From Gemmatimonadota bacterium (GTDB taxonomy: Bacteria > Gemmatimonadota > Gemmatimonadetes > Gemmatimonadales > GWC2-71-9), in NCBI GenBank assembly GCA_003220935.1, contig QHTT01000071.1, positions 26,436 to 90,435 of the forward strand: a DNA stretch of 64,000 nt, in the 5' to 3' direction. A program made the position numbers and the translations under genes. A model generated the notes under the pieces. The model saw nothing but the letters and a program-made list of their open reading frames with translations, searched no databases and was not told where the DNA came from. This document shows positions 8,689 to 18,923 of the stretch, piece after piece (positions within the stretch are counted from its first letter, which is position 1; the number at the start of each line of letters is the position of its first letter).

Positions 8689-9528
8689 TTACCCGCCGTC
8701 GCGCAGGCGACGCAGATACGTCTGGGGATCGTTCAGGAACGCCCGCGTCAGGGCCACGTGATCCAGCTCCCCGTACGCGACCGGCTCGATCGGGAGGCGG
8801 TCGAAGCTGTAGATGGTCGCGCCAGGAAACGCGAGCAGGATGGGCGAGTGCGTCGCGATGATGAATTGGGCATCGCGCTCGATCAGGTCGAGCAGGATCG
8901 CTAGCAAACCGAGCTGGTTCTGCGGGGAGAGCGGAGCCTCCGGCTCGTCCAGCAGGTACAAGCCGCCGGGCACGAACCGGCCCTGAAACAGATTGAGGAA
9001 CGCCTGCCCGTGCGAGCGCGCGTCGGGATCGTGGCCGTAGCGCCGCTCCATGTCGCCCAGCGACGCCCGCACCGGACCGGCCGCGAGGCCTTTCGCCACC
9101 GCCGACCGGTCCCGATACTGCTCGTCGATCTCCAACAAGCGCTGCTCGAATTCCTGTCGCTCGGCGGCGAGCCGCCGCTGGAAGCCGAAGAAGTCCTCGG
9201 CGCGCAGGAAGAAGCCCCGGTGGGTGCGCTTCGACCAGGTGAGTCGCAGCGCGGCTGCGAGCTGCCGCTGTGCCGCGAGCGTGCCGTCCTGCGCGACTTC
9301 CGCCGCCCCCACCGTGGGAAGGCTCGCGGCGGCCGCGATCCCCTCGAGCAGCGTGGACTTCCCTGAGCCGTTCTCGCCCACGAAACAAGTCACGCGCGCC
9401 GACAGATCGAGCCGGGGCAAGGTGCGGATCGCGGGCACGGAGAAGGGGAACGCCGCCTCGTCGCCGGCGGGCGAGGCTTTCTTCAGGCTGACAGCCAGGA
9501 GGTGGGGCACGCGGCCTATTGATGGCAC
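8689..9528 (-). CDS. AAA/ABC-type ATPase, SMC-like, single-domain
   Basis: Soluble ATPase of 279 aa with Walker A GENGSGKST near residue 53, a Q-loop-like region, LYLLDEPEAPLSPQNQ as Walker B plus D-loop, and an H-loop in FIIATHSPILLAFPGA. This matches the AAA_21/AAA_23 group of stand-alone ATPases that accompany stress or defence functions. It has no membrane segment. The start is GTG 9528; GTG 9510 is also possible. It ends 9 bp from the end of the convergent Clp-N/GntR gene. Its partner and substrate are unknown. Confidence 0.8.
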   Translation of the reverse strand: MPSIGRVPHLLAVSLKKASPAGDEAAFPFSVPAIRTLPRLDLSARVTCFVGENGSGKSTLLEGIAAAASLPTVGAAEVAQDGTLAAQRQLAAALRLTWSKRTHRGFFLRAEDFFGFQRRLAAERQEFEQRLLEIDEQYRDRSAVAKGLAAGPVRASLGDMERRYGHDPDARSHGQAFLNLFQGRFVPGGLYLLDEPEAPLSPQNQLGLLAILLDLIERDAQFIIATHSPILLAFPGATIYSFDRLPIEPVAYGELDHVALTRAFLNDPQTYLRRLRDGG

Positions 9529-9593
9529 GGCCCGCGCGAGGAGTCAACGGTGCAGGCGGAGTGTCGCAGCGCGGGGTACAATGTGAGGTGCAC

Positions 9594-10211
9594 ATGCCCG
9601 CGGGCCGGATCGCCTTACTCGCAACGCTCGCCGTATTCCCCGCCCCCGCGGTGGGCCAAGCCGCCTCCAGCGACTCGGTCGTCTACCGCCTCTCGCCCGC
9701 CAGCCGGCTGGACGTTAAGACTGGCAAGGCCGGGCTGTTCGGCTTCGCCGGCCACGAGCATCTGATCCGCGCCCGGGGATTCTCCGGCCGGGTCGTGTAT
9801 TTCCCCAGTGCGCCTGCGCTGTCCCGCATCGAGATCGTGGTCCGCACCGACAGCCTGGAGGTCCTCACGCCTCCGGACACGGAGGAGATCCGCAAAGTGA
9901 CCGAGGCGATGCGGACCGACATCCTCAAGGTGGACCAGTACCCTGAGATCACGCTCGCGTCGAAACGCATCACGCCGTCGGACGGCGAGTACCGCATCGA
10001 CGCTGAGCTGACGATCGTTGGCCAGACGCGCGAGCTGTCGGTCGAGGTGCGGGTCGAGATCGGGCAGGACACGCTGCGCGCCGTGGCCGCATTCGCGGTG
10101 AAACAGACCGATTTCGGGATCAAGCCGTTCCGGGGCGGGCCGGCAGGGATGGTGCGGGTAGCCGACCGGGTGACGTTCGACATCGAGGCGGTGGCGGTGC
10201 GCGACCGCTAG
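9594..10211 (+). CDS. YceI-family lipocalin-like periplasmic protein
   Basis: A 205-aa exported protein with signal peptide MPAGRIALLATLAVFPAPAVGQA. The mature part shows the YceI pattern: FGFAGHEHLIRARGFSGRV near the N-terminus, RTDILKVDQYPEITLASKRI in the middle, and ELTIVGQTRELSVEV and AVKQTDFGIKPF near the end. YceI proteins are beta-barrels that bind an isoprenoid lipid. ATG 9594 follows GAGG (9585-9588). It is co-directional with the next MBL gene, 31 bp away. Confidence 0.85.
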   Translation: MPAGRIALLATLAVFPAPAVGQAASSDSVVYRLSPASRLDVKTGKAGLFGFAGHEHLIRARGFSGRVVYFPSAPALSRIEIVVRTDSLEVLTPPDTEEIRKVTEAMRTDILKVDQYPEITLASKRITPSDGEYRIDAELTIVGQTRELSVEVRVEIGQDTLRAVAAFAVKQTDFGIKPFRGGPAGMVRVADRVTFDIEAVAVRDR

Positions 10212-10242
10212 CCGTCACCGCCCTTCCAGTTCCTTCCTTCCA

Positions 10243-11046
10243 GTGATCCACAGCCTCGCGTACGGCGACGTCCGCTACTTCCGCATGGCCCGGACGTTCT
10301 TGGGCCGGGCGCTGTACTGGACGGGCGTGTATCTCGTAGACGGGCTCCTCGTCGACTCGGGCCCGCCCAACCTTGCGCGCGACGTGCGGCGCCTGGTGAG
10401 CGAGCTCGGGGTCCGTCAGTGCGTCACCACCCATTACCACGAGGATCACTCGGGCAACCACGCTCTCCTGGCGGGTGCGCTGCGCATCACCCCACTGGCG
10501 CACGCCGTGGCGGCGGGGCGACTCGCGCAGCGCGATGCGGCGCCGCAGCTGTACCGCCGCCTGGCCTGGGGAGTGCGGGAGCCCGCCCGCGTCGCCGCGC
10601 TGGGCGAATGGCTCGAGACGCCGCACCATCGGTTTCAGGTGATCCACACTCCCGGGCACGCTCCTGACCATGTGGCCCTGTGGGAGCCGCGGCGCGGCTG
10701 GCTGTTCAGCGGCGATCTCTACCTCGCGCCAAAGCTGCGCTATCTGCGGGCCGACGAGGACGTGCACGCGATGATCGAGTCGCTGCGGCGCCTGATCGCG
10801 CTCGAGCCGGCGGCGCTGTTCTGCCAGCACCGCGGACAGGTGGAGCACGGTGGCACGCGGCTCCGCCACAAGCTCGAATTCCTCCTCGAGCTGGGCGAGC
10901 GCATTCAGGCGTTGCGCCGGCGGGGGCTGGACGAGGCCGAGATCGCGCGGGCCTTGCCCGGGAGCGATCTGTTCTGGCGGCTCTGGACGGGGGGAGACTT
11001 CTCGAAGCGAAACTTCGTGACCGCCTTCCTGCGGCCGAGGAGCTAG
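10243..11046 (+). CDS. metallo-beta-lactamase-fold hydrolase
   Basis: Cytoplasmic MBL-fold protein of 267 aa. The metal motif is THYHEDHSGNH near residue 62, followed by HTPGHAPDH, FSGDLYLAP and a late H in FCQHRGQVEHGG, so a two-metal site is plausible. The N-terminal LVDGLLVDSGPPN strand is typical. The start is GTG 10243 with no obvious Shine-Dalgarno. Its stop overlaps by 4 bp the stop of the convergent DHH gene. The substrate is not determinable. Confidence 0.82.
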   Translation: MIHSLAYGDVRYFRMARTFLGRALYWTGVYLVDGLLVDSGPPNLARDVRRLVSELGVRQCVTTHYHEDHSGNHALLAGALRITPLAHAVAAGRLAQRDAAPQLYRRLAWGVREPARVAALGEWLETPHHRFQVIHTPGHAPDHVALWEPRRGWLFSGDLYLAPKLRYLRADEDVHAMIESLRRLIALEPAALFCQHRGQVEHGGTRLRHKLEFLLELGERIQALRRRGLDEAEIARALPGSDLFWRLWTGGDFSKRNFVTAFLRPRS

Positions 11047-12062
11047 CTCCCGGAGCGGCTCGCCAGATACTGGCGCGCTGCGCCGAGCACCTGTCGCTGC
11101 ACGTCGGCGATCGACCCTTCGAGCGACGCTCCCGCCGCCCGCTTGTGTCCCCCGCCGCCGAACCGATGCGCCAGGTCCGCCACGTCCACGTCCCCCATGG
11201 AGCGAAAGCTCACCTTGATCCGGCCGTTCGCGATCTGGCGGAACAGCAGAGCGAGACGCACGCCGGCGATGGAGCGGGGATACTCGACGATTCCGTCGAG
11301 GTCGTCCGCCGTCGCCCCGTGGCGGTGCAGCGCGTCGGGCGGCACAGTTACCCACGCCAGACCGGCCTCCGGCTCCACCACCAGCGTCTGTAACACCTCC
11401 GTCATCAGCCGCACGCGGCCTTCGGGCGCGCTGGCGTACACCGACTCGTAGATCGACTCAGGGTCGACACCGCGCTCGAGCAGCGCCCCCGCGACGCGCA
11501 GTGCGCGGGGGCTCGTGTTCGCGAACCGGAAGGCACCTGTGTCCGTGAGGAGGCCGACGTACAGCGCCCGCGCCGCGTCGCGTGAGAGCGGCCAACCGAC
11601 GGCGCACGCGAAGTCGAACACCAGCTCGGCGGTCGCTGCCGCTTCCGGCGCGACGAGCCGTGGTCCGTCCGGGAGCGACCCCTGGCTGACGTGATGGTCG
11701 ATGCACACGACGGAGTGGGACTGCTTGATGGCGCGCTGCAGGTCGCCGAGACGGCCGATGTCGGAGATGTCGAGCACGACTACGACATCGGCGGCCTCGA
11801 TCTCCTTCGCGGCCCGATCGGAATGGTCCGCCCCGTTCGGCACCAGAAAGCCGAAGCGCTCCGGGATCGGCGTCGGGTTCGCGATCGCCGGCCGATGCCC
11901 ACGCGCGGCGAGGAGGTGCCACAGCGCCACCTCGCTGCCCACGCCGTCGCCGTCGGCGTTCACGTGCGTTGTCAAGGCGACGCGCGCACCCGGCGCGAGC
12001 ACGGCCGCGACGCTCTTCGCAGCGACGGCGCGCTCGGGCGGAACCGGCACTCCATTCAGCAT
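11043..12062 (-). CDS. nrnA: DHH/DHHA1 phosphoesterase (NrnA-like oligoribonuclease/pAp phosphatase)
   Basis: Cytoplasmic manganese-dependent phosphoesterase of 339 aa. The DHH domain shows THVNADGDGVGSE, a metal aspartate in VVVLDISDIGRLGD and the CIDHH signature. The C-terminal DHHA1 domain ends with the RNA-binding FGGGGHKRAAGA motif. Family members degrade nano-RNA and dephosphorylate pAp, and some hydrolyse c-di-AMP or pGpG. ATG 12062 was chosen because the frame upstream lies in repeat DNA. The symbol is by family similarity. Confidence 0.88.
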   Translation of the reverse strand: MLNGVPVPPERAVAAKSVAAVLAPGARVALTTHVNADGDGVGSEVALWHLLAARGHRPAIANPTPIPERFGFLVPNGADHSDRAAKEIEAADVVVVLDISDIGRLGDLQRAIKQSHSVVCIDHHVSQGSLPDGPRLVAPEAAATAELVFDFACAVGWPLSRDAARALYVGLLTDTGAFRFANTSPRALRVAGALLERGVDPESIYESVYASAPEGRVRLMTEVLQTLVVEPEAGLAWVTVPPDALHRHGATADDLDGIVEYPRSIAGVRLALLFRQIANGRIKVSFRSMGDVDVADLAHRFGGGGHKRAAGASLEGSIADVQRQVLGAARQYLASRSGS

Positions 12063-12106
12063 CACTACAAGATACGTCGAGCAAGGGCGTAGCACGAAGC
12101 CGTCGC

Positions 12107-12234
12107 GCAAAGGCGTCGCGCCAAGGGCGTCACGCGAAGGCGTCCGACGTCTCTGCGTGCCGTTGTTGCGTGCCGTTGTTGCGTGCCGTTGTTGCGTGAC
12201 GGTGTCGCGTGACGTTTTCGCGCGACGCCTTTGC
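12107..12234. repeat. 14-bp inverted repeat enclosing 13-bp tandem words
   Basis: GCAAAGGCGTCGCG (12107-12120) is matched exactly by its complement at 12221-12234. Between them lie three copies of GCGTGCCGTTGTT (about 12157-12195) and degenerate AAGGCGTC words. The whole could fold as a long cruciform or RNA hairpin. It fills the gap between the DHH gene and the broken permease. A related word, GGCGTCACGCGAAAGGCGTC, occurs on the minus strand near 39447-39466. Confidence 0.7.
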
Positions 12235-13621
12235 TAGACGCCTTTCCTCAGTCTCGAATGTTTCCGCCCGTAACTCCAGTAGATCGCGAGTCCGATCGCG
12301 AGCCACGCGGCCAGACGGATCCACGTATCGGCGGGCAGCGTCAGCATCAAGCCGAAGCAGCACAGGATGCCCAAGACTGGGACGACCGGAACCCAGGGCG
12401 TGCGGAAGGGGCGGTGCAGGTCGGGACGCTTGGACCTGAGGATCCACACCCCGCCGCACACCAGCATAAACGCCAGCAGCGTGCCGATGTTGACCCAGGT
12501 CCCGAGCAGCTGCAGCGGCAAGATCCCGGTGGCCAGGCAGACCGCAATGCCGGTGTAGATCGTGGAGAGGTAGGGGGTGCCACGGAGCCGATGCCCAGGA
12601 CCGCGCCGACGTCGATCGCGACGCGAATCCACCAGGGGGCGCCGATCCGCTCCATCGCATAGGCCATCGGCGCCGCAATGTTGAGGTCGCCATACGGGAC
12701 CACGCCGACCAGCACGGCCGACACCACCACGTAGAGCAGCGTGCAGACCGCGAGTGAGCCGAGGATGCCGATGGGCATGTCGCGCTGGGGGTTCTTCGAT
12801 TCTTGCGCCGCGGTTGAGACCGTGTCAAACCCGATATAGGCGAAGAACACGAGGCCCGCGCCCCGCAGCACGCCCGACCAGCCGTACGTGCCCCACTCAC
12901 CCGTGTTGGGGGGGATGAACGGCGTCCAGTTGGCCCGATCGATGTGCGACAGGCTGACGAGCACCACGAGCAGGACGATCGCGACCTTGAGGATCACGAT
13001 GACGCTGTTGACACGCGCCGACTCCCTGATCCCGATCACCAGTACGGCGGACATCAGCGCCACGATGAGAACGGCCGGCAGATTGATGACCGCTCCGGTG
13101 AGGTTCAGCGCGGGATGGGCGCATCCCGCGACGTGCGCGGCCGCCTGCGCGGCGGTGCACCATTGCGTGGGCGGGGCCGTGAGGCTCGCGGGAATCCGGA
13201 CGTTGAAGAGCCCGAGCAGGGACACGAAATGGGCGGACCAGCCGACGCCCACCGTGGCGGCGCCGGCGGCGTATTCGAGCACGAGGTCCCACCCGATGAT
13301 CCAGGCCGCGAACTCGCCCATGGTGGCATAGGCGTACGTGTACGCGCTGCCCGCGACGGGCACGGCGCTCGCCATTTCGGCGTAACAGAGGCCCGCGAAC
13401 GCGCAGGCGACGCCGACGACGATCATCGACAGGGGCACCGCGGGACCGGCGTACAGCGCGGCCACCTGCCCCGTGATCACGAAGATCCCCGCGCCGATGA
13501 CGGCGCCGATGCCGAGGGTGACGAGATTGAGGGGCCCGAGCGCTCGCACCAAGGCGTGCGCACCGGTCGCCTCTGCTTCGGCGCGAAGGGTCGCGATCGG
13601 CTTGGTGGCGAAGAGCGTCAT
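12234..13621 (-). pseudogene. APC-family amino-acid permease, disrupted by an internal deletion and frameshift
   Basis: Cationic amino-acid transporter paralogue of the intact gene at 14489-15919. From ATG 13621 the frame reads normally through GIGAVIGAGIFVITG, YTYAYATMGEFAAWIIGWDLVLEYA, FIPPNTGEWG and FFAYIGFDTVSTAAQESKNPQ to VLGIGS. Near 12580 the reading frame changes and resumes with TPYLSTIYTGIAV to the end. Comparison with the paralogue shows that about 33-36 codons are missing there, including the block equivalent to LGQSRVFYSMARDGLLP. Loss of a helix plus a frame change should abolish transport. An assembly error would be the alternative. Confidence 0.8.
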
Positions 13622-13698
13622 CCCAGCAGAATGGGCGTTCTCCCCGCCGCCGGGCGACGCCGCCGGGACGAGCGGGATCGGACGGGGGACGAGGGGGC

Positions 13699-14484
13699 TT
13701 ACGACGCGCTGGGGGCCAGCAGGTTGTGCCGGTAACGCCGGCTCAAGGTGACTCGTGTTCCGGTGTGGAGGATGATGATCGCATCCCCGTGGAACCAAGG
13801 CTGGAGCTCGCGCACGCGGTCGAGATTCACCAGCGCCGACCGGCTGATGCGGCGGAACCGCTCCGGATCGAGCCGCTGCTCGAGCGCGGCGAGGGTCGAG
13901 CGCAGCAGGTGGGTGCGATCGCCGACGTGGAGCCGCACGTAGTTCTTGGCCGCCTCGATCCAGTCGACGTCGGCGGTGCGCACGAAAAAGCTCCGGCCGG
14001 CGTCCTCGACCAGTAGGCGATCGGCCGGGCGCGCGACGCGGCGCTGCTCCAACGCGTGATGGTAATCGTAGGCATGGACGACCGCGACGATCGCCCAGTA
14101 GATCAGCACATTCCAGTGAAAGAAGATCGTGAAATCGTCCACCAGCTTCTGGGCGAAGGGGTATGGCGCACCAGCTGCGGCGTGCAGCAGGTCCTGGATG
14201 CCGACGGCGGCGACGAGCTGCAGCAGCGCGACGTCGAGGCTCGCGCCCAGGTGAATGAAGAAATACCGGCCGAAGCTCGCCCGGTCCACCCGAAAGCGGC
14301 GGGCGAGCCACACGACGACGAGCGAGAGCAGTCCCCACACGTACCACGCGGGAAGCCCTGCGCCGAGCGCCTGCCACCAGGTTGAGGGATCGCGCGCCAA
14401 ACGCTGCTTCGCAAAGTAGAGTTGCGCGCTGGAAACGACCCCGAGCAGCGTCCACAGGCCGAGCCACCTGAGGCGTGCTCGCAT
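13699..14484 (-). CDS. membrane-anchored LytTR DNA-binding regulator
   Basis: A 261-aa regulator whose first half has four predicted membrane helices (for example WYVWGLLSLVVVWLA and VLIYWAIVAVVHAY). A LytTR DNA-binding domain follows from about residue 160: FFVRTADVDWIEAAKNYVRLH, LLRSTLAALEQRLDPERFRRISRSALVNLDRV and a closing TLSRRYRHNL. No receiver domain or histidine kinase is present, so the membrane part itself may sense the signal. It lies between two amino-acid permease genes on the same strand and may regulate them. Confidence 0.9.
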   Translation of the reverse strand: MRARLRWLGLWTLLGVVSSAQLYFAKQRLARDPSTWWQALGAGLPAWYVWGLLSLVVVWLARRFRVDRASFGRYFFIHLGASLDVALLQLVAAVGIQDLLHAAAGAPYPFAQKLVDDFTIFFHWNVLIYWAIVAVVHAYDYHHALEQRRVARPADRLLVEDAGRSFFVRTADVDWIEAAKNYVRLHVGDRTHLLRSTLAALEQRLDPERFRRISRSALVNLDRVRELQPWFHGDAIIILHTGTRVTLSRRYRHNLLAPSAS

Positions 14485-14488
14485 CGGG

Positions 14489-15919
14489 TCAGGGCTTCTG
14501 CGCGAGCTTCGAGGATCGCACGCCGTACAAGAAGTAGAGCACCATGCCGAACACGAACCAGATGATAAGCCGCCGCCACGTCGTCCACGGCAGCGAGACC
14601 ATGAGGTACGCAGCGGACAGGGCGCCGAGCGGCGCCACGACGAAGACCGCCGGCGTTTTGAAGGCCCGAGGCAGGTTGGGGTCGCGCACGCGCAGCACCA
14701 TCACCCCGATCGACACGATCACGAACGCGAGCAGGGTCCCGATCGACACCAGGTTGCCGGCTTCCCGAACCGTGAGCAGCGATGCCACGATGGCGACGGC
14801 GATGCCGGTGACGATCGAGGTGATGTAGGGCGTCTGGAACTTGGGGTGGACCTTGTTGACGAACTGCGGCAGCAGGCCGTCGCGCGCCATCGAGTAGAAC
14901 ACGCGCGATTGACCGAGCAGCATGACCAGAATCACGGACGACAGGCCGGCGATGGCGCCGAGCTTGATCAGCGAGGACATCCAGCCGAGGCCGGCGTGAT
15001 CCGCCGCGACTGCGATCGGGTCCGGAACGTTCAAGTCCTTATAGCTCATCAGGCCGGTCGCGATGCCCGACACGAGGATGTATAGCACCGTGCAGATCAG
15101 CAGCGAGCCGATGATGCCGATCGGCATGTCCTTCTGCGGATTCTTCGCTTCCTGCGCGGCGGTACTGACGGCGTCGAACCCGATGTACGCGAAGAAGACC
15201 AGGCCGGCGCCCGCCATCACGCCGGTCCAGCCGAAGGCACCCCGGTCGCCCGTGTTCGGCGGGATGAACGGGTGCCAGTTGGCGGGGTTCACGGCGTGCG
15301 CCGCCGCCACGATGAACAGCAGGACGACGGCCACCTTGATGAAGACGATGACGTTATTGACGTTCGCCGATTCCTTGATGCCGATCACCAACAGTGTCGT
15401 GACGATCGCGATGATGATCACGGCCGGAAGGTTGAATACAGCCGGAGCGGTGCACTGCGGCGCGACGACGCCCCGCGCGGCGGCGAGGGAGCAGGGCACG
15501 TTGATGCCGACATCCTTCAAGAAGCTGACGACGTAGCCCGACCAGCCGATCGCGACGGTCACGGCGCCGAGGGCGTACTCGAGGATCAAGTCCCAGCCGA
15601 TGATCCACGCGATCAGCTCGCCCAGCGTCGCGTAGCCGTAGGTGTAGGCGCTTCCCGCCATCGGCACGAGCGACGCGAATTCCGAGTAACACAGGGCCGC
15701 GAAGATCGACGCGATGCCCGCCAGCACGAACGCCAGCACCACCGCCGGCCCAGCGTTCTGCGCCGCGACCGTGCCCGTCAGCACGAAGATGCCCGTGCCG
15801 ATGATGGCGCCGATCCCGAGCATGGTGAGATTGAGCGCGCCGAGGGCGCGCTTCAGGCTGTGGTCGGTCAGCGCCTCGGTCTGCAGGTCGGTGACGCTCT
15901 TCCGTCGGAGCAGGTTCAT
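14489..15919 (-). CDS. APC-family cationic amino-acid permease, intact
   Basis: Inner-membrane amino-acid transporter of 476 aa with about 12 helices. Family signatures are LNLTMLGIGAIIGTGIFVLTG in TM1, YGYATLGELIAWIIGWDLILEYALG in TM3, FFAYIGFDAVSTAAQEAKNPQKDMPIGI after TM6 and GQSRVFYSMARDGLLP before TM9. It is homologous along its whole length to the disrupted copy at 12234-13621, so the locus arose by duplication around the LytTR gene. Its substrates are probably basic or neutral amino acids. Confidence 0.92.
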   Translation of the reverse strand: MNLLRRKSVTDLQTEALTDHSLKRALGALNLTMLGIGAIIGTGIFVLTGTVAAQNAGPAVVLAFVLAGIASIFAALCYSEFASLVPMAGSAYTYGYATLGELIAWIIGWDLILEYALGAVTVAIGWSGYVVSFLKDVGINVPCSLAAARGVVAPQCTAPAVFNLPAVIIIAIVTTLLVIGIKESANVNNVIVFIKVAVVLLFIVAAAHAVNPANWHPFIPPNTGDRGAFGWTGVMAGAGLVFFAYIGFDAVSTAAQEAKNPQKDMPIGIIGSLLICTVLYILVSGIATGLMSYKDLNVPDPIAVAADHAGLGWMSSLIKLGAIAGLSSVILVMLLGQSRVFYSMARDGLLPQFVNKVHPKFQTPYITSIVTGIAVAIVASLLTVREAGNLVSIGTLLAFVIVSIGVMVLRVRDPNLPRAFKTPAVFVVAPLGALSAAYLMVSLPWTTWRRLIIWFVFGMVLYFLYGVRSSKLAQKP

Positions 15920-16008
15920 GCGACCCTCGAGCGAAGAGGAGAGCTACGGCCTGGGGACGGGCGCTAGAGTAGGCCCCGGCCCCCCGACCTGTCAAGCCGC
16001 GCCGGTCG

Positions 16009-17800
<1,792 letters not shown>

Positions 17801-17804
<4 letters not shown>

Positions 17805-18913
17805 GGCAGCGTCTCCAACGACATGAGGTCGAGCACCGGATTGCCGAGGAACCGGGTGCGACCGGCGCGCACGCGGGCGGTGACCTGCACGGTCGCGAGC
17901 GGGGTGAGGGCATCGAGCTGGAGGCGCTTCGCCTCCGGCACGACGACGTAGACGAAGCCGCGCTCGGGCAGCGGTCCGCGCGCCAACAGGTAGGTCGCGC
18001 CGTTGGGGATGTCGGGCCGGAGCTCGTCCGCCTTCTGCACCGCGATGAACTGGAGCGTCCAGCGCAGCACCTGCCCCACGTAGCGCTGCGGGTCAGTGCG
18101 CAACTCGGCCGCCGTGACGCCGACCAGCACGCCGGCGGGTGCGGCCTGGAGGTCGCCGTTCTTCACCCACCCATCGATCTCGACCCGTGTCCAGTCACCC
18201 GAACGGCCCAGCACCCGCAGCGGCGCCGCGGGGGCGAGCGTTCCCGTCGGCGGGCCCTCGGGCGCGCGGTATAGCACCGTGCGCCGCGCGGACTCGACGC
18301 GGCTGGGATCGGGGGCGCCGCCGCTCGTGTCCCCGCGGCTGACCCCGGGCCGGCGGCCCGGGGTGTCCAGGGTCCCCTCATCCCCGGGGCTCCGCCCCGG
18401 GGTCAGCCGCGCCTGAGCCGTATCTGAGTCGGCGGTCCCCGCCGCCCGCGAGCCCGCCACCTGCGCCACCGCCTCGACGTCGCCTCTTTGGACCCAGCCG
18501 GTGCGTGTCACGTGTACCCAGCGGTCCGTGTCACCCGCGTTGACCTTCGTGAGCAGAAAGCCCTGCGGCAGCTTCGCCACCAGCGCGCCCGCCGGGGAGG
18601 AGCGGAGGTTCTCCTCGGGCGCGCGGATCACTGCCAGATCGAATCCGGCGCGCGGCGTTGGGCCGACCGACGTGGCGAAGATCCAGCCCTCGAGCGTGAC
18701 GCCGAGCCAGTCGCCCTGCGCGTCGCCGCCCCCCGCTGAGACCAGGGCGCCCCGGGCGAGGCGCGCGAGGCGCTTGCCGCCCGCTTCCTGGAAGAACCAG
18801 GCGCCGTCGGTGGTGATGCGATAGCGCACTTGGGCGGCCAGCGGTGCATCCGGCGCGGACGGCGCGAGCCACAGGACAGCTGGTAGGGCACGGAGGGCCC
18901 GGCTAAATTGCAT
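17801..18913 (-). CDS. exported protein with two SH3-like domains split by a repeat-derived linker
   Basis: A 370-aa secreted or periplasmic protein. After a signal peptide (LRALPAVLWLAPSAP) come two bacterial SH3-like units: about residues 30-130 (FFQEAGGKRLARLARGALV to VHVTRTGWVQRGDVEA) and 190-245 (VLYRAPEGPPTG to VEIDGWVKNGDLQAAP). A C-terminal domain of about 110 residues has no recognised family. The linker encodes two copies of an LTPGR/TPGRRPG motif that is the translation of the palindromic repeat at 18336-18410. ATG 18913 lies only 10 bp from the divergent gpmI start. The ligand is probably cell wall or another envelope component. Confidence 0.75.
18336..18410. repeat. in-frame BIME-like palindrome pair inside the SH3-like gene
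   Basis: Two inverted GTCAG-type palindromes: GGCTGACCCCGGGCC with GGCCCGGGG, then CCCCGGGGC with GCCCCGGGGTCAGCC, spaced by about 20 bp. The arrangement is the same as at 5031-5112. Here the element is inside a coding region, stays in frame, and encodes a Pro/Gly/Arg-rich linker between two folded domains. Confidence 0.75.
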
Positions 18914-18923
18914 CGCTCTCAAT

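Noticed and set aside
8689..9528. AAA ATPase as half of a two-gene defence system (OLD/TOPRIM or Gabija type)
   Set aside because: No nuclease or helicase partner is adjacent and the protein has only the ATPase domain.
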